Source of the DNA: Aurantiochytrium sp. KH105
Taxonomy: Eukaryota > Sar > Bigyra > Thraustochytrida > Thraustochytriidae
Length of the DNA stretch: 64,000 nucleotides
Reading direction: 5' to 3'
NCBI GenBank assembly: GCA_003116975.1
Contig: BGKB01000065.1
Coordinates: 286,520 to 350,519 of the forward strand
In this document: piece after piece, positions 9,998 through 20,208 of the stretch
Layout of the letters: each line of letters starts with the position of its first letter
Position numbering within the stretch: the first letter of the stretch is position 1
Position numbers and translations under genes: made by a program
The notes under the pieces: generated by a model
The model's database searches: none
What the model was told of the DNA's origin: nothing
What the model saw: the letters and a program-made list of their open reading frames with translations, nothing else

Positions 9998-12304
9998 TTA
10001 AAGCCCCCAGCCCCCGTTCTGCGCGCCGTTAGCGCTGCCGGTGCCGTTCGCTGCGCCCCCCCAGGCCCCGGCGGCGTCCCACGAGTGTGTTGGCGGTTGC
10101 CAGGCCTGGCTGTCGTTGCCGGCGGCCCCCTGCACGGGGTGCGGCTGCGGCGTGGCGCTCGGGGCAACCGGGGCCGGCGGCTTGGGCGCGGCCTGCTGCT
10201 GCTGCTGCTGTGGGGCGGCGGGAGCTTCGGCGACAACGGCAGCGGCGGTGGGCTCCTCCGGCTCGGCCTCGGCGGCGGCTTCAGCCTCGGCGGCAGCCTT
10301 GGCGGCCTCCTCGGCCGCGAGGCGCGCGGCCTCCTCCTCGCGGAGCTTGGCCTTGGCCAGCATCTCCTCGTGGCGACGGATCGTCTCTTCGATCTCGGCC
10401 TTGGCGGCCTCGACGCCTTCGGGCGGGCCAACCACGTAGCAGTACGTGGAGCGCTTGATGTTGATGGTCACACCATGCTCCTCCTGGAGACGGGCGATGT
10501 TGGAGCCGCCGCCGCCGATGATGCGGCCAGTGGCGCCACCGAGATCCGTCTCGAACATGGTCTGGCCTTCGGGGACCTTGGGAGGGCCGATCTCGGCTTG
10601 GATGACCTCCTCGACCATCTGCTTTGCCTTGGCGACCTGGTCCGAGGTGCCCTTGATGACGACGGCAGAGTCGGAGAGCTCAACGCGGGCGCGAGACTTT
10701 TCGCGGATGCCGTTGATGGTGGCGCCGCCGGCGCCGAGCACAGCCTTGAAGAGGTTCTGGCCCGAAAGAGGCACGGTGGCCTCGTTGCTGTGGTCGCCAA
10801 TGAGCTTGTTGATGGCATTGACACCGGCCTCGACCTCAGACGTGCTGCCGGAGACGGTCACGGAGGACTGGCCGCCGTCGCTGAGGTCGATCTTGATGCG
10901 GGCGCCAGTCTCCTTCTCGAGGCGCTGCACGTTGGCACCGCCCTGGCCAATGACGAGGCGCGCGTCCTGGTTGGGCATCTGCAGCTTCTTGGTGGCCTCG
11001 GGAGGCGGGCCGCGGTGCTCGACGAAGAGGCGCACGAGCTGAGCTGCGCGAGCGACCTGATCCGGGGTGCCGGTGACGCTGACGACGCCAATGTCCGCGT
11101 CGATGTCGAGAGAGGCACCAGACTCGGTCTGAATCGCGCGCACGTTGGAGCCCTGCTTGCCGATGACGCAGGGAATGTCGCGGAGGGCCAGGTCGATGGT
11201 CTCGACAGCCGTGGAGTTGAGAATGGAAGAGATCATCTCGCGGGCCTTTTGCACCGCGGGGACCTCTCCGCTGATCTCAATGACGCTCGAGCCGCGCTCG
11301 AGGTCGAGACGCGCGCCGCTGGCCTCCTGGATCTCGCGGATCTTGGCAAAGACGAGGCCGCGCTTGGCCTCGAGATCCATAAAGTCCTTCTTTTGGTTAG
11401 CGAGGAGGTCCGTGACAAACTCCTGGGCAGATTTGACCTGATCCTTGGTGCCGCTGATGGTGCAGGTGTTCGTGGCCCTGTCGAGGTCAATCTTGGCGCC
11501 GCTGGACTCCTGGAGAGCTTGGATCGTCTGGCCGCCAGGGCCAATGAGCTTGGGCGCGTACTCGCCAATGTCGATGTCAACGGAGACCTTGCCTTCATCA
11601 ACCTCGACGGGGGTTTCGGCGGCAGCGGCGGCAGCAACGGCAGGCTTCTTCTTGTTGTTGCGCTCCACCTTGGACCAGCCCTCGCCCAATGTCTCGTCCA
11701 CGGCCTCCTCGGCGGCCTGCTCGGCGGCTTGGGCAAGGTCCTCCACGACGGGGGGCTGCGTGCCGTTCGACGTGGCGGTAGAAGCCTGGGCGCCGTTCGA
11801 CTCAGCGTTGGTGGGGGTGGTCGTCGACTTGTTGTTCTTCTTCTTCTTCTTGCTGTTCTTGGACTTCTTGGTGCCCGCCGTGCCGTTGGTCTCGGGCTCG
11901 GCCTTTTGCTGCTGCTGCTGCGGCTCCTCGACCTTGGCCTTGGGTGCCGAGGCCTTGGCAGGCGCTGCCACTTTCTCCTTCGCGGGCTCCTGCTTTTTGG
12001 GGGCGGCCTTACTGCCGTTGGCCTCCGTCGCGGCCGGCGCGGGCTCCGTCTTGGCGGGCTCCGCGGCGGCTGCTGCAGCGGCTGCGGCGGTCTTGGACTT
12101 CTTCTTCTTCTTGTTCTTCTTCTTCTTGCTCTTGCTCGCGGTCTCCGCGACGGGCGTCTCGTGGGCCTCGAGCGGGACCTGCTCCTGCTGCGCCGCGTCT
12201 CCGCGCGCGCCGCCGAGCAGCCGCGCGCCCACGAAGAGCGCCACGCCGCCCACGCCCACGGCCACGGCGGTCGCCACGCTCGGGTCCTGCATGAGCCCCT
12301 CCAT
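9998..12304 (-). CDS. Membrane-anchored protein with six KH domains (vigilin-like)
   Basis: 768 residues from the ATG at 12304. The frame stays open for 96 more codons upstream but has no in-frame ATG giving sensible sequence there. Residues 8-31 form one hydrophobic helix (VATAVAVGVGGVALFVGARL), an N-terminal signal anchor. Residues 57-230 are Lys-, Ala- and Gln-rich with KKKKNKKKKK-type clusters. Six tandem KH units follow. GXXG loops are visible as IGPGGQ (about 255), IGKQGS (382), IGQGGA (452), LGAGGA (524) and IGGGGS (596); the second unit (305-365) lacks the loop and is degenerate. The tail is Ala/Gln-rich and ends in Gly/Trp-rich repeats. Tandem KH arrays of vigilin/Scp160 bind RNA on polysomes. 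With an anchor and polybasic linker this one may tether mRNA or ribosomes to ER or mitochondrial membrane (inference). The antisense 905-residue open frame is a GC artefact. Confidence 0.92.
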   Translation of the reverse strand: MEGLMQDPSVATAVAVGVGGVALFVGARLLGGARGDAAQQEQVPLEAHETPVAETASKSKKKKNKKKKKSKTAAAAAAAAAEPAKTEPAPAATEANGSKAAPKKQEPAKEKVAAPAKASAPKAKVEEPQQQQQKAEPETNGTAGTKKSKNSKKKKKNNKSTTTPTNAESNGAQASTATSNGTQPPVVEDLAQAAEQAAEEAVDETLGEGWSKVERNNKKKPAVAAAAAAETPVEVDEGKVSVDIDIGEYAPKLIGPGGQTIQALQESSGAKIDLDRATNTCTISGTKDQVKSAQEFVTDLLANQKKDFMDLEAKRGLVFAKIREIQEASGARLDLERGSSVIEISGEVPAVQKAREMISSILNSTAVETIDLALRDIPCVIGKQGSNVRAIQTESGASLDIDADIGVVSVTGTPDQVARAAQLVRLFVEHRGPPPEATKKLQMPNQDARLVIGQGGANVQRLEKETGARIKIDLSDGGQSSVTVSGSTSEVEAGVNAINKLIGDHSNEATVPLSGQNLFKAVLGAGGATINGIREKSRARVELSDSAVVIKGTSDQVAKAKQMVEEVIQAEIGPPKVPEGQTMFETDLGGATGRIIGGGGSNIARLQEEHGVTINIKRSTYCYVVGPPEGVEAAKAEIEETIRRHEEMLAKAKLREEEAARLAAEEAAKAAAEAEAAAEAEPEEPTAAAVVAEAPAAPQQQQQQAAPKPPAPVAPSATPQPHPVQGAAGNDSQAWQPPTHSWDAAGAWGGAANGTGSANGAQNGGWGL

Positions 12305-13724
12305 CGCGCGCGCCCCGGCCCGAGCCGCAAGCCGCTGCGCCGCCTCGCTCGCGCCTCGCTCGCGCCTCGCTCGCCGCCCGCCGCCGCTCGCGCGCTCGCC
12401 GCTGCTCCCGCCCGCGCCCGCGCTCGCGCTCGCGCTCCTCGCCGCGGTCTCGGGCACGGCAGCCAAGCTGTCTCTGCCCGCCGCGCCCGCCCGCCCGGCG
12501 CGCGCCGGATAGCGCACTTGCGCCGCCGGGATAGCGCACTTGCGCCGCGCGTAGCCCACTTGCGCCGCGCGCCAGCTGCTGTTGCTCGCCACCTGCTGCC
12601 TGCCTGGTGCTTCGTGCCTGGCCGCTCGCTATCTTTGGCCCGCCGCGGTCTGCGCAACGCGACTTGTCGGAGCCGCAGCAGCAGCTACAGCTGGCACTGC
12701 TGGAGCTGAAGATGGAGATGGAGATGGAGATGGAGCTGCGCTGCGCTGCTCTGCGCTGCGCTGCGCTGGGCTGCGCTGGGCTGTGCGGCTGCACCGGCTG
12801 CGGCGGCAGCGGCTGCACCGGCTCGGCCTTGGTCGGGACGCGGGTGAGTGCGTCAGCAGCCAGCTGCAGCTGGCGCGGAGGGTGAGTGGGTTAGTTGCCA
12901 CTGCGAAGATGTTAGACGCTCCTCGCTCTCAGAGTCATCGCGGGTGTCAGCCTAGTATTATCGCCACGCCACCTGTGTAGGCGTAGCAAGCATGACGTCA
13001 ACCACATGAGTCAACGCCTACCTCGCTCCCGGGCATGCATGTCTTCTTCTGGCTCTTTCAACACAAGAAACAATGCCGCCGTAGGCCTACCACCCCGGTC
13101 ATCAACGCTGCAGCTGATGCTGATGCTGATGCAGTTGGCTGATGCTGCTGCTGCTGATGCTCTCGCTGCCGACGCCGATGCTGACCGACTCCTCCCTTCG
13201 CTCTACCTCGTGCACACTCTCTCACGCACGCACGCTCGCCCGCACGCGCAGCACGGCAGGGAGGGCGTGATGGATGGCAGGTGGATGGTTGGATGGATGG
13301 GTGGGTGTAGGTAGGCGAGCTATGTGAAACTCCGCTCCCCTCTCCGCGCAGCTGCAGCAGCAGTGCAGCTGCAGCTGTGCTGATGCTGCTGCTGATGCCG
13401 CCATCGGCTCCGCCATGATGCCAGAGTGGCGGCGCCTCGCACCCACGCAGGGCGACTACCAGCACGTGCGACTGGCAGTGGCTGGACTTGGATGAGTTGA
13501 AGGAAGAAAAGAAGACATGGCGCGCGCACACTGCCAGCCTCACCTTCCCGCCTCGCCCCCGCACGCCGCGGAGATGAAAAGACCTTGCTTATTACTTACT
13601 TGCGTGCTTGCTTGCTCGCTTGCTTGCGCGCTTGCTTGCCAGCTGGCACCGCTTGTGCCGTGCCACGGCGCGATCGAGGCCGGCCTCGCTTGGCCATAGA
13701 GCGCTGGTCGATCGCACCCCGCAA

Positions 13725-13755
13725 CTGCAGCAGCAGCAGCAGCAGCAGCAGCTGC
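13725..13755. repeat. CAG microsatellite
   Basis: An uninterrupted run of about nine CAG triplets flanked by CTGCAG sites, in the intergenic region. No convincing reading frame uses it. Confidence 0.9.
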
Positions 13756-14353
13756 AGCAACAAGAAGATCAGTTTACCATGGTTACTGTTAATCCGCATG
13801 ATGGGCGGTAGATTCTCTTGACAGCGACAGCGTCGCGTCTGGTGACGTGACAGTTATTACAGGCTGGATGCGAGCGAGACAAACCAAGGCGAGAAAACCA
13901 AGAAAACTCGCGAGGCCGGCGAGGCCAGGCTCGTCCAAGGGGGAGATCTGCTGCACTACGAGAGGACCGACCGGGAGCGGTCGACGGAGACCGCGCTTCT
14001 CCGCGCAGCCATGGCAGGCAGCTGCAGCAGGTAGCAAGTGGGCAGGCCAACGCGGCCGAGCCGAGGAGAGCGAAGCGGAGGAACAGCGAGGGTTCGCAAA
14101 ATCAGGCGCAGAACAGCGCCGAAACCGAAAGCACGTTACAAGCGGTTGGAGGCGTTTCCTGGCTCGCTCGGTCTGGAGTCCTTCGGAGCGAGGATGGGAC
14201 GAGGAACTCGACCAGGAGTGTCGGGCCGACACGACTCGTTGCAGCAGGACTCGCTGCGCATCGCAAACGTGCCCTCGTGCCCTCTTGCAAGAGCCCACGA
14301 TAAGCCCAGAACGAAAGGCCAAGTTTTTCGCTTCTCTGCACCTATGATCATGA

Positions 14354-14422
14354 GCACAACGATGACAACGACGAGCACGACGACGACGACGACGACGACA
14401 ACGATGATGATGAGAGGAGGAG
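14354..14422. repeat. ACG/GAT trinucleotide repeat tract
   Basis: A tract of CGA, ACA and GAT triplets containing (CGA)n interrupted by ACAACGATG, followed by a GAGGA-rich stretch. Non-coding by position. Confidence 0.8.
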
Positions 14423-14984
14423 AGAGGAGGAGGAAGACAGCGACAGCGACGATGAGAGGCAGCTCCGATGCGAGGCCACGAGCTGAGCGTGGCCGTGCGC
14501 GTCTTTGGCCATCCGTGTCGTTAGCCTGTGAGTAGCCTGGGCCTAATCAGCGGGATAGGCTATTTTTTTCCCACGGCATGCTCGCTCGCACTTACTGTTT
14601 TACATGTTAAAATTAAAAATAGCTGGAGGCCAGCCACACATGACACCAACAAGAGCAACGACTGACGATGCGAGGCCGCGGTTAGACTTCCGAGACCGCT
14701 TGCGCGAAGGCGAGGCGAGCGTGAGCGGGCTGGCCCTGCGCGGCCCGCCCTGGCTCGAATCGACCGCTCGAGACCCCCCCGCTGCCGCCCGCTCGCGCTT
14801 TCCCGCGCGGGAAAGGAGACGGAGAAGAAGAAGAAGAAGAAGGAGAAGCAGGAGAAGAAAAAGGAGGAGAAGAAGAAGAAAAGGGCCAAAGCGGCCAGCG
14901 AAAGCGTAAACAAAGAAACAGATAAACACGAGATAAACATACAAAGGCCGCCCGCCCGCCCGCCCACCCGCCCGCCCGCCCGCC

Positions 14985-17840
14985 ATGGAGGCGGCGGCAA
15001 GCGACCGCGCCGACGAGGAGCCCAAGCCTGCGGAGGCAGCAGCGGGTCAAGAAGCTCCTGTGCCGCCCCCGGCCGAACAGCCGGAATCCCAGCCAGATCT
15101 CCAGACGCTCAAAGTGCTTCGCTTCGAAGAGGACCTTGCCAAGGCGAAGAAAGATGACCACAAAGACGACGAAGACGAGGGGACCACCGAGCACATTCTA
15201 GGCGCCAAGATCCTTGGCCTGAGTAGGACCACTTCGTCAAGAACAGATCGCTGGATGCTCTTTGAAGCGTACCGCGAGCGCGTGTCCACTGCAGGCAGAG
15301 CGCTCGTGCGCCCCGCCGGCCCGAATGCTATCCTCATTATGCAGCAAAGCATCGTCATCGTGTACCAGCTCACGGGACGTCCAAACGCAGCGGTCGATGC
15401 GACTTGGGACGACGGGCTCGTGCGTCTCCCAGGATTCTTTGTGGAAACGCAGCCTACGCTCATTGTCAATGTTCCCAAGCTCTCCTGGCACTTTCCCGTC
15501 TCGGGCGATATGGCCCTCGACTTTCAAAACTTGCGCGCTCACGACGATTGGCTCAAGCGCCCTCCAGGTAAATCCAAACCAGAGTCGGTCACGACCTACT
15601 TTTACGACTGCACAAGCAGCGCCGACGGCAACTATGTTGCCACCGTTTCCAGTGCAGGAGACGTCGCCTTGCACCGTGTGCCAGCGTTCGGTCATGATCC
15701 AAAGATGCAAAGAATTCCATGCGAGATGAACGTCTACCTCAACGAGTCAGATCGCGACAAAGGTGAGCCCGCAACTCCGATTAGCAAGCTCTACGTCGCG
15801 AGTCTTGCCTGGCACCCGCGCAGACCCGTACTTGCCTGCGGATCTCGCATCAACGCTGGACACATCAGCCTCTGGGGTTTGCATCTCGACGAGAGTCCGG
15901 CGCGTGCAGAGTGTTTGTCGCACTTTTCCTCGCACGAGCTCAAGTATCCGCCTTCCGCGAACGATAAGCAGAAACAGGACGCGCAAAACAATGGCGACAA
16001 AAAGAAGGGTGTCGACAAAACTGGCAACGAGGACGAGAATGGGAAAAAGCCGACAAGAGACGACAAGAATGACAAGAAACAAACCAGTAACGATCGCAAC
16101 AGCAACGCGTCCGGTAAAGCCGAGACTAGCATCAAGACGAAGAAAAAGGCCGTCAAGCCAAAGGCCAAGCCAAAGCCAAAAGCAGCAAAGAACACCAGCG
16201 CCCGAGGTAGGACGACGAGGCGAGGTACTCGATCCAGGGCCAGGTCCCAATCGATTGAAAATGAAGAAGAAGAAGGCGACGATGATAAAGTGATGGTGGA
16301 CGCAGAGCAAACACAAGTCCCCTCCGCCAGTGCCGCTGGTGAAGCAACGACTGCTGTAGAGGCAGCACCGGAAAAGATCGAGATCACCGAACGCAGAGAG
16401 GCGGCCAGATCTCGTATGCAATGGATCACGGCCATGGTGTGGTGTCCCTCTCCGGCAAAGGTGGACAGCCTTGTCGTGGGCTACAGCGACGGGAGCATCG
16501 CGCTTCTTGGCATTCACTTTGAGGCCAATAAACATTCCATTGAAAAAGTCGAGCTCTTGCGCATGCTTCGCGGTACCAGCGGACACATGGCTGTGTCTTC
16601 GCTACGATTCCGAGAGCCAGGCCGACTCGTTGCCAGTCTAGGAAACTTGGTCATTTGGTGGAAAAACATTCACTCTTCCGACGACGCGACCAGAGATCAG
16701 CATGTCATGATGACTACCTCGCACGCCGTTGTCGGGTGCGAGCTCCATCCGACACGCGAGATCGTCGTTTCCGTAGGTCAGACGGGCCAGCTTTTGGCGT
16801 GGCGGCCAAATACAGACTGGTCGGCCACAGAAGTCTGCAACGAACGCATCTTGCAAGAAAACACCAAACGCGTTGGCGGCTCAGGACTGGCCAATGCTGC
16901 AACAGGGCTCGCCTTTTCACCGCATGGCGCTGCGCTTTTGACGCTGCATTTGCAAAAAGCCTCCCTCATGGCAAAGTCAAACCGACGCGTCCCAGGCCCG
17001 CACACCATTCTCTCTGCGCACCCTCTGGTGGCAAGTCTCAAGTCCATGATTGACCAATGTGTAGCCGAGGGTCGACCCTACGCTTTACATGACATTGCGT
17101 GGTGGGCGTCGCGCACCTCGGCATGTCAGTTCGCCGTTGCGACGCAGTGGCGCGCCCTGGCGCAGGCGAAACACGAAGGAGAGCAAGGTGGCGATTCTGT
17201 ATCGTTCACGTCCGAAGAGCTCATTATCCTCAGCGCTGTTATCCAGCTAGTGGGTATCTCTTTCTTTCGACCCGAATTCGATCCGACGGAAAAGATTCGC
17301 CTTCAGCGTATTCAGGTCATGAGCGCTTGGATTGTCAAGGTTGCCCAAGAAGTGAATGCACGATCGAAGGGGGCGAAGTCTGGGCTGCCCGCGTCCGCGT
17401 GTGCACGAGCGCTCGCCTTGCTCGATCTTGCTCGCGAGATGGCCGCCGATGGCATTTCATTCACGCAAGATCAAGTTCAGGCTTTTAACAAAGCTTACGA
17501 GGCGCTCGGGGCCCCTACTGAGCGTTTCGAAAAACGACCTTTGCAGAACGTCGAGCGCGCCCCAGAAGTGCCCTCCGTTCAGTTTTCGCGCTCAACACTT
17601 GGTCTCCAGGGCGACCTTTTGGCGCGCGACATGTATACTTTAGAGGAACTTGACCAGTACGAGGTGCTCGAATGCGACATTTGCGGATCTGCAACGCAGG
17701 CCTACATTCGCGAGGATGAAGACGCAAGCAATGATCCGGCGCCGAGCTCATTCTTCACGCCGCTCCTCCCGCAACAACCAACTTGTCTTTTTTGCGGCGT
17801 TGCCCTCTTTCCGAACTCCCACCTCATCAATGGGCTGTAA
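14985..17840 (+). CDS. WD40-type protein with C-terminal paired CxxC, TFIIIC90-like
   Basis: 951 residues from an ATG in a good context (GCCATGG). Residues 60-300 and 465-720 hold beta-propeller-like strands with WD-style endings such as ISLWG and NLVIWWK, and blades such as ITAMVWCPSPAKVDSLVVGY. They are separated by a highly charged low-complexity insert (about 315-460) carrying PKAKPKPKAAK and Arg-rich AT-hook-like text, so nuclear location is likely. A helical region (720-870) precedes a C-terminal module with CDIC near 893 and CLFC near 936, which could bind zinc. Split propeller, helical linker and C-terminal zinc module is the arrangement of the 90-kDa subunit of RNA polymerase III factor TFIIIC (GTF3C4 family), my best guess. 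Other divergent WD40 proteins are possible, and the zinc module is shorter than usual. Confidence 0.85.
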   Translation: MEAAASDRADEEPKPAEAAAGQEAPVPPPAEQPESQPDLQTLKVLRFEEDLAKAKKDDHKDDEDEGTTEHILGAKILGLSRTTSSRTDRWMLFEAYRERVSTAGRALVRPAGPNAILIMQQSIVIVYQLTGRPNAAVDATWDDGLVRLPGFFVETQPTLIVNVPKLSWHFPVSGDMALDFQNLRAHDDWLKRPPGKSKPESVTTYFYDCTSSADGNYVATVSSAGDVALHRVPAFGHDPKMQRIPCEMNVYLNESDRDKGEPATPISKLYVASLAWHPRRPVLACGSRINAGHISLWGLHLDESPARAECLSHFSSHELKYPPSANDKQKQDAQNNGDKKKGVDKTGNEDENGKKPTRDDKNDKKQTSNDRNSNASGKAETSIKTKKKAVKPKAKPKPKAAKNTSARGRTTRRGTRSRARSQSIENEEEEGDDDKVMVDAEQTQVPSASAAGEATTAVEAAPEKIEITERREAARSRMQWITAMVWCPSPAKVDSLVVGYSDGSIALLGIHFEANKHSIEKVELLRMLRGTSGHMAVSSLRFREPGRLVASLGNLVIWWKNIHSSDDATRDQHVMMTTSHAVVGCELHPTREIVVSVGQTGQLLAWRPNTDWSATEVCNERILQENTKRVGGSGLANAATGLAFSPHGAALLTLHLQKASLMAKSNRRVPGPHTILSAHPLVASLKSMIDQCVAEGRPYALHDIAWWASRTSACQFAVATQWRALAQAKHEGEQGGDSVSFTSEELIILSAVIQLVGISFFRPEFDPTEKIRLQRIQVMSAWIVKVAQEVNARSKGAKSGLPASACARALALLDLAREMAADGISFTQDQVQAFNKAYEALGAPTERFEKRPLQNVERAPEVPSVQFSRSTLGLQGDLLARDMYTLEELDQYEVLECDICGSATQAYIREDEDASNDPAPSSFFTPLLPQQPTCLFCGVALFPNSHLINGL

Positions 17841-18035
17841 AACTTCTTTTCCTCGCGCAAAACGCACCCACGTAACTCCGACGAGGCCTTTTATCATTCA
17901 AAAAATTATGTATGCTACGTTACTTCGTTCAAGANTGTAAATCTTCTTTTCCTCAGCGCAAAACGCACCCACGTAACTCCGACGAGGCCTTTTATCATTC
18001 AAAAAATTATGTATGCTACGTTACTTAGTTCAAAA
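17836..18035. repeat. 100-bp tandem duplication with an N at the junction
   Basis: 17836-17934 and 17936-18035 are almost identical (TGTAAA... to ...GTTCAA), differing by one inserted A, a T/A change and a C/A change; position 17935 is N. The first copy overlaps the stop codon of the WD40 gene. An unresolved base exactly between two near-identical copies is typical of two contig ends joined without collapsing their overlap, so this is probably an assembly seam. The rest of the gap to 18168 contains no gene. Confidence 0.85.
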
Positions 18036-18168
18036 TACAACAACAAAATAAAGAAAAGAGGAGCGAGATCTCGCTTCGTGCACAGGTTGCGCTTTTACGG
18101 GCGCTGTGTGATTGGTCCCTTGCTCTTGATGAGCAAGTGTGACTCACCTAACACGGCGAGAACTCATA

Positions 18169-20208
18169 CTATGCCTTGCCCGGATCCTCACCATCATCGG
18201 TGCCTGCGTGAACGTCCTCAAAGGTTTCCGTTTGCGGCGTGCCATCCGGTACGAGAATGGGGATGAGCAAAATTGGCAAAAGACGCATGAGACTTCGCGC
18301 CAGGACAAACCAGTCGAGATTGACAAAATTTGGTCCCGTGACACCCCCAAAGATCCACATGAGACCAACGCCATGATACCTACCGAGCGTGACGCCAAAG
18401 TTCGAGAGACCCATGTTGAGCGCAAAGAGCGTCGCCTCCACGCCGGGTGGGCACGTTGCTGCCGCAAGGACAAACAGCGGCATAGTGTTGAGACGGCTGA
18501 TGAGGTCGTTGAGGATCTCGTCGCCCAGCACAAAAGCCTTATCTGGAATGCCGAGCGCCAGATTCCAGCGTTGCACAAAGATCAGGTCCAATAAACTTGC
18601 AAGCGTGAGCGCAATTTGTGTGACGCGCCAAATTCGTTTGTAAGACCACGAGCTCAGGTATTTGTTGTACATTGCCGTTCCAACCACGAAGACCACATAG
18701 CCAACGACACTCACGAGTGAAAAGAACTCCTCGGAAAAGCAAGGTCGAGGGCAAAAGCTTCCGGGACATTGATCGGCCTTGTCGTCGCAGTAGCGCTCAT
18801 CGTGTTTGCTCCACAGAAACATGAGCGAGGAGGTCGGTTGCATTGCGCCAGCGAGGAAAATGTACACGGAGGCCTTGGCGAGCCGAAGACTGACTTCCTT
18901 TTCGTACTGGTACACAGCCATGGCGATGCTCGCCGTGGTTATAAGGGCAGAAGCAAAGACCGCAACGTAGCCATCGGACTGCTCAGCAATTATGCCCATG
19001 GCGATGGAAATGCCCATGACGATGAAAGAAAGCCTATATACAGGCCCAGCGACCGGATCAACCAAAAAGTGCCGGAGCTTGCCAATGCAGCCATGCTCAA
19101 CTTGAATTTCGTCGCCGCGATCGTCTGCGCGCCTCGCATCGTGGCCAGAGACGCCATCGTCGTTGGCACCGGCCACATGCCCGCGAAGGTCAATGTCAAC
19201 GTCTTGAAGAGCCTCGGGGTTCGCCGGCACGGTGGTGTATCGAGGCGCCGAGGGCGATGAGCTTCCCGAAGCGGCGCGAGGCGCTGTGTTCAAGAGACGA
19301 GTCGAGCGCGGCTGCTCCGTGATCCAATTGAAGAGAGCAGGAATCAACATGGCCACGCTGGTCATGGTCGTAAGTCCAAAGAGTGCACGAGATCCAAAGA
19401 GGGCCATGAGAACGCCCATGGAAGACGAGGCGGCAATCTTGCCGAGGCCAAAGCTCGCCCAACACAGGGTCTGCAAGTCAGACGCAAAGTTCGGATGCGA
19501 TCTGCAGCGCTCGGCCACAGAGGCATCAATCATGACGTCCGGGGAAGCTACAGAGAGGTTACCCAAAAAGAGCATGATTGCTGCAAATCCAACACCGAGC
19601 GGGAAGATCCAGAGCGCGGACCAGCTCGCGACACCGAGCGCACCAGCGGCGATCACGTACGGATTCCGATGATAGCCGCCAATGGGAAAGGTGTCGCTGG
19701 CAATGCCGTAGACGGACTTGATTTGCCAGGGCACGTTGGCAAAGCCCTGGATAGACTCGATGCGGCTAGCATTGAGCCCAAATCCAGCGGGCGGTTCATC
19801 CGAGAGCAAGTATCGTCCGCCGAATTCGAAGAAGGCCTCGCCCATGCCCTGGTTCAAGCCGTACACGATGCTCACCATGGCCACGAAGCGCCATCCAAAC
19901 GCCTCGCTAAGTCGCTGATAGTAGGCCGCAACGTTGGCCGGCGCCGCGAGAACGTCGCGGGCGAGGGCACCCGCGCTCAGTTTCTGGGCCGCGCGCGGGC
20001 CCGCGCCGCCAGCCGGGTCCGTCTCCATCTCCATGGGCAGCGGGCCCTCGCGGCCGCCGGCGCTCTCGCTTCTGTGCGGAGGCCCGCCGTTGGCGCCGTC
20101 CTCGCCGCGGTCCTCGTCGAGGAAGGCCTGCTCCGAGCCGCCGGAGTCCGCGCGGCCCAGACCGAGGCCGGGGCGCAGCGGCGCGGAGTCCTCGCGGCCC
20201 GCGAGCAT
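18169..20208 (-). CDS. BT1-family (folate-biopterin type) membrane transporter
   Basis: 679 residues from the ATG at 20208; the frame continues upstream only to a TTG and through Arg/Ala-rich sequence. After a ~90-residue Gly/Arg-rich cytosolic N-terminus there are about twelve hydrophobic helices split by a charged central loop (including VDIDLRGHVAGANDDGVSGH). Hallmarks of the BT1 branch of the major facilitator superfamily are present: YGLNQGMGEAFFEFGGRY after the first helix, VPWQIKSVYGIASDTFPIGG, and NLSVASPDVMIDASVAE. The family carries folates, pteridines or S-adenosylmethionine in trypanosomatids, plastids and cyanobacteria and is expanded in stramenopiles; the substrate here cannot be told. 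It converges on the WD40 gene. No targeting peptide is obvious, so plasma or endomembrane is likelier than plastid. Confidence 0.92.
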   Translation of the reverse strand: MLAGREDSAPLRPGLGLGRADSGGSEQAFLDEDRGEDGANGGPPHRSESAGGREGPLPMEMETDPAGGAGPRAAQKLSAGALARDVLAAPANVAAYYQRLSEAFGWRFVAMVSIVYGLNQGMGEAFFEFGGRYLLSDEPPAGFGLNASRIESIQGFANVPWQIKSVYGIASDTFPIGGYHRNPYVIAAGALGVASWSALWIFPLGVGFAAIMLFLGNLSVASPDVMIDASVAERCRSHPNFASDLQTLCWASFGLGKIAASSSMGVLMALFGSRALFGLTTMTSVAMLIPALFNWITEQPRSTRLLNTAPRAASGSSSPSAPRYTTVPANPEALQDVDIDLRGHVAGANDDGVSGHDARRADDRGDEIQVEHGCIGKLRHFLVDPVAGPVYRLSFIVMGISIAMGIIAEQSDGYVAVFASALITTASIAMAVYQYEKEVSLRLAKASVYIFLAGAMQPTSSLMFLWSKHDERYCDDKADQCPGSFCPRPCFSEEFFSLVSVVGYVVFVVGTAMYNKYLSSWSYKRIWRVTQIALTLASLLDLIFVQRWNLALGIPDKAFVLGDEILNDLISRLNTMPLFVLAAATCPPGVEATLFALNMGLSNFGVTLGRYHGVGLMWIFGGVTGPNFVNLDWFVLARSLMRLLPILLIPILVPDGTPQTETFEDVHAGTDDGEDPGKA

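Larger units (their letters stand above)
12305..14984. other. Large divergent intergenic region, GC-rich and repeat-laden
   Basis: Lies between the leaders of two divergently transcribed genes. It holds GAGATG repeats (12711-12735), GCTGCG runs (12735-12785), CTGATG repeats (about 13110-13160), GGATG repeats (13263-13310), TGCTTGCT repeats (13600-13640), a GAGAAG purine tract (14815-14880) and CCCG repeats immediately before the ATG at 14985. Open frames on both strands are low-complexity with poor starts. I see no RNA gene. It presumably supplies both promoters and long 5' leaders. Confidence 0.5.

Noticed and set aside
9992-12709. 905-residue plus-strand open frame antisense to the KH gene
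   Set aside because: Gly/Leu-rich mirror of a strongly codon-biased gene; the minus strand carries six clear KH units.
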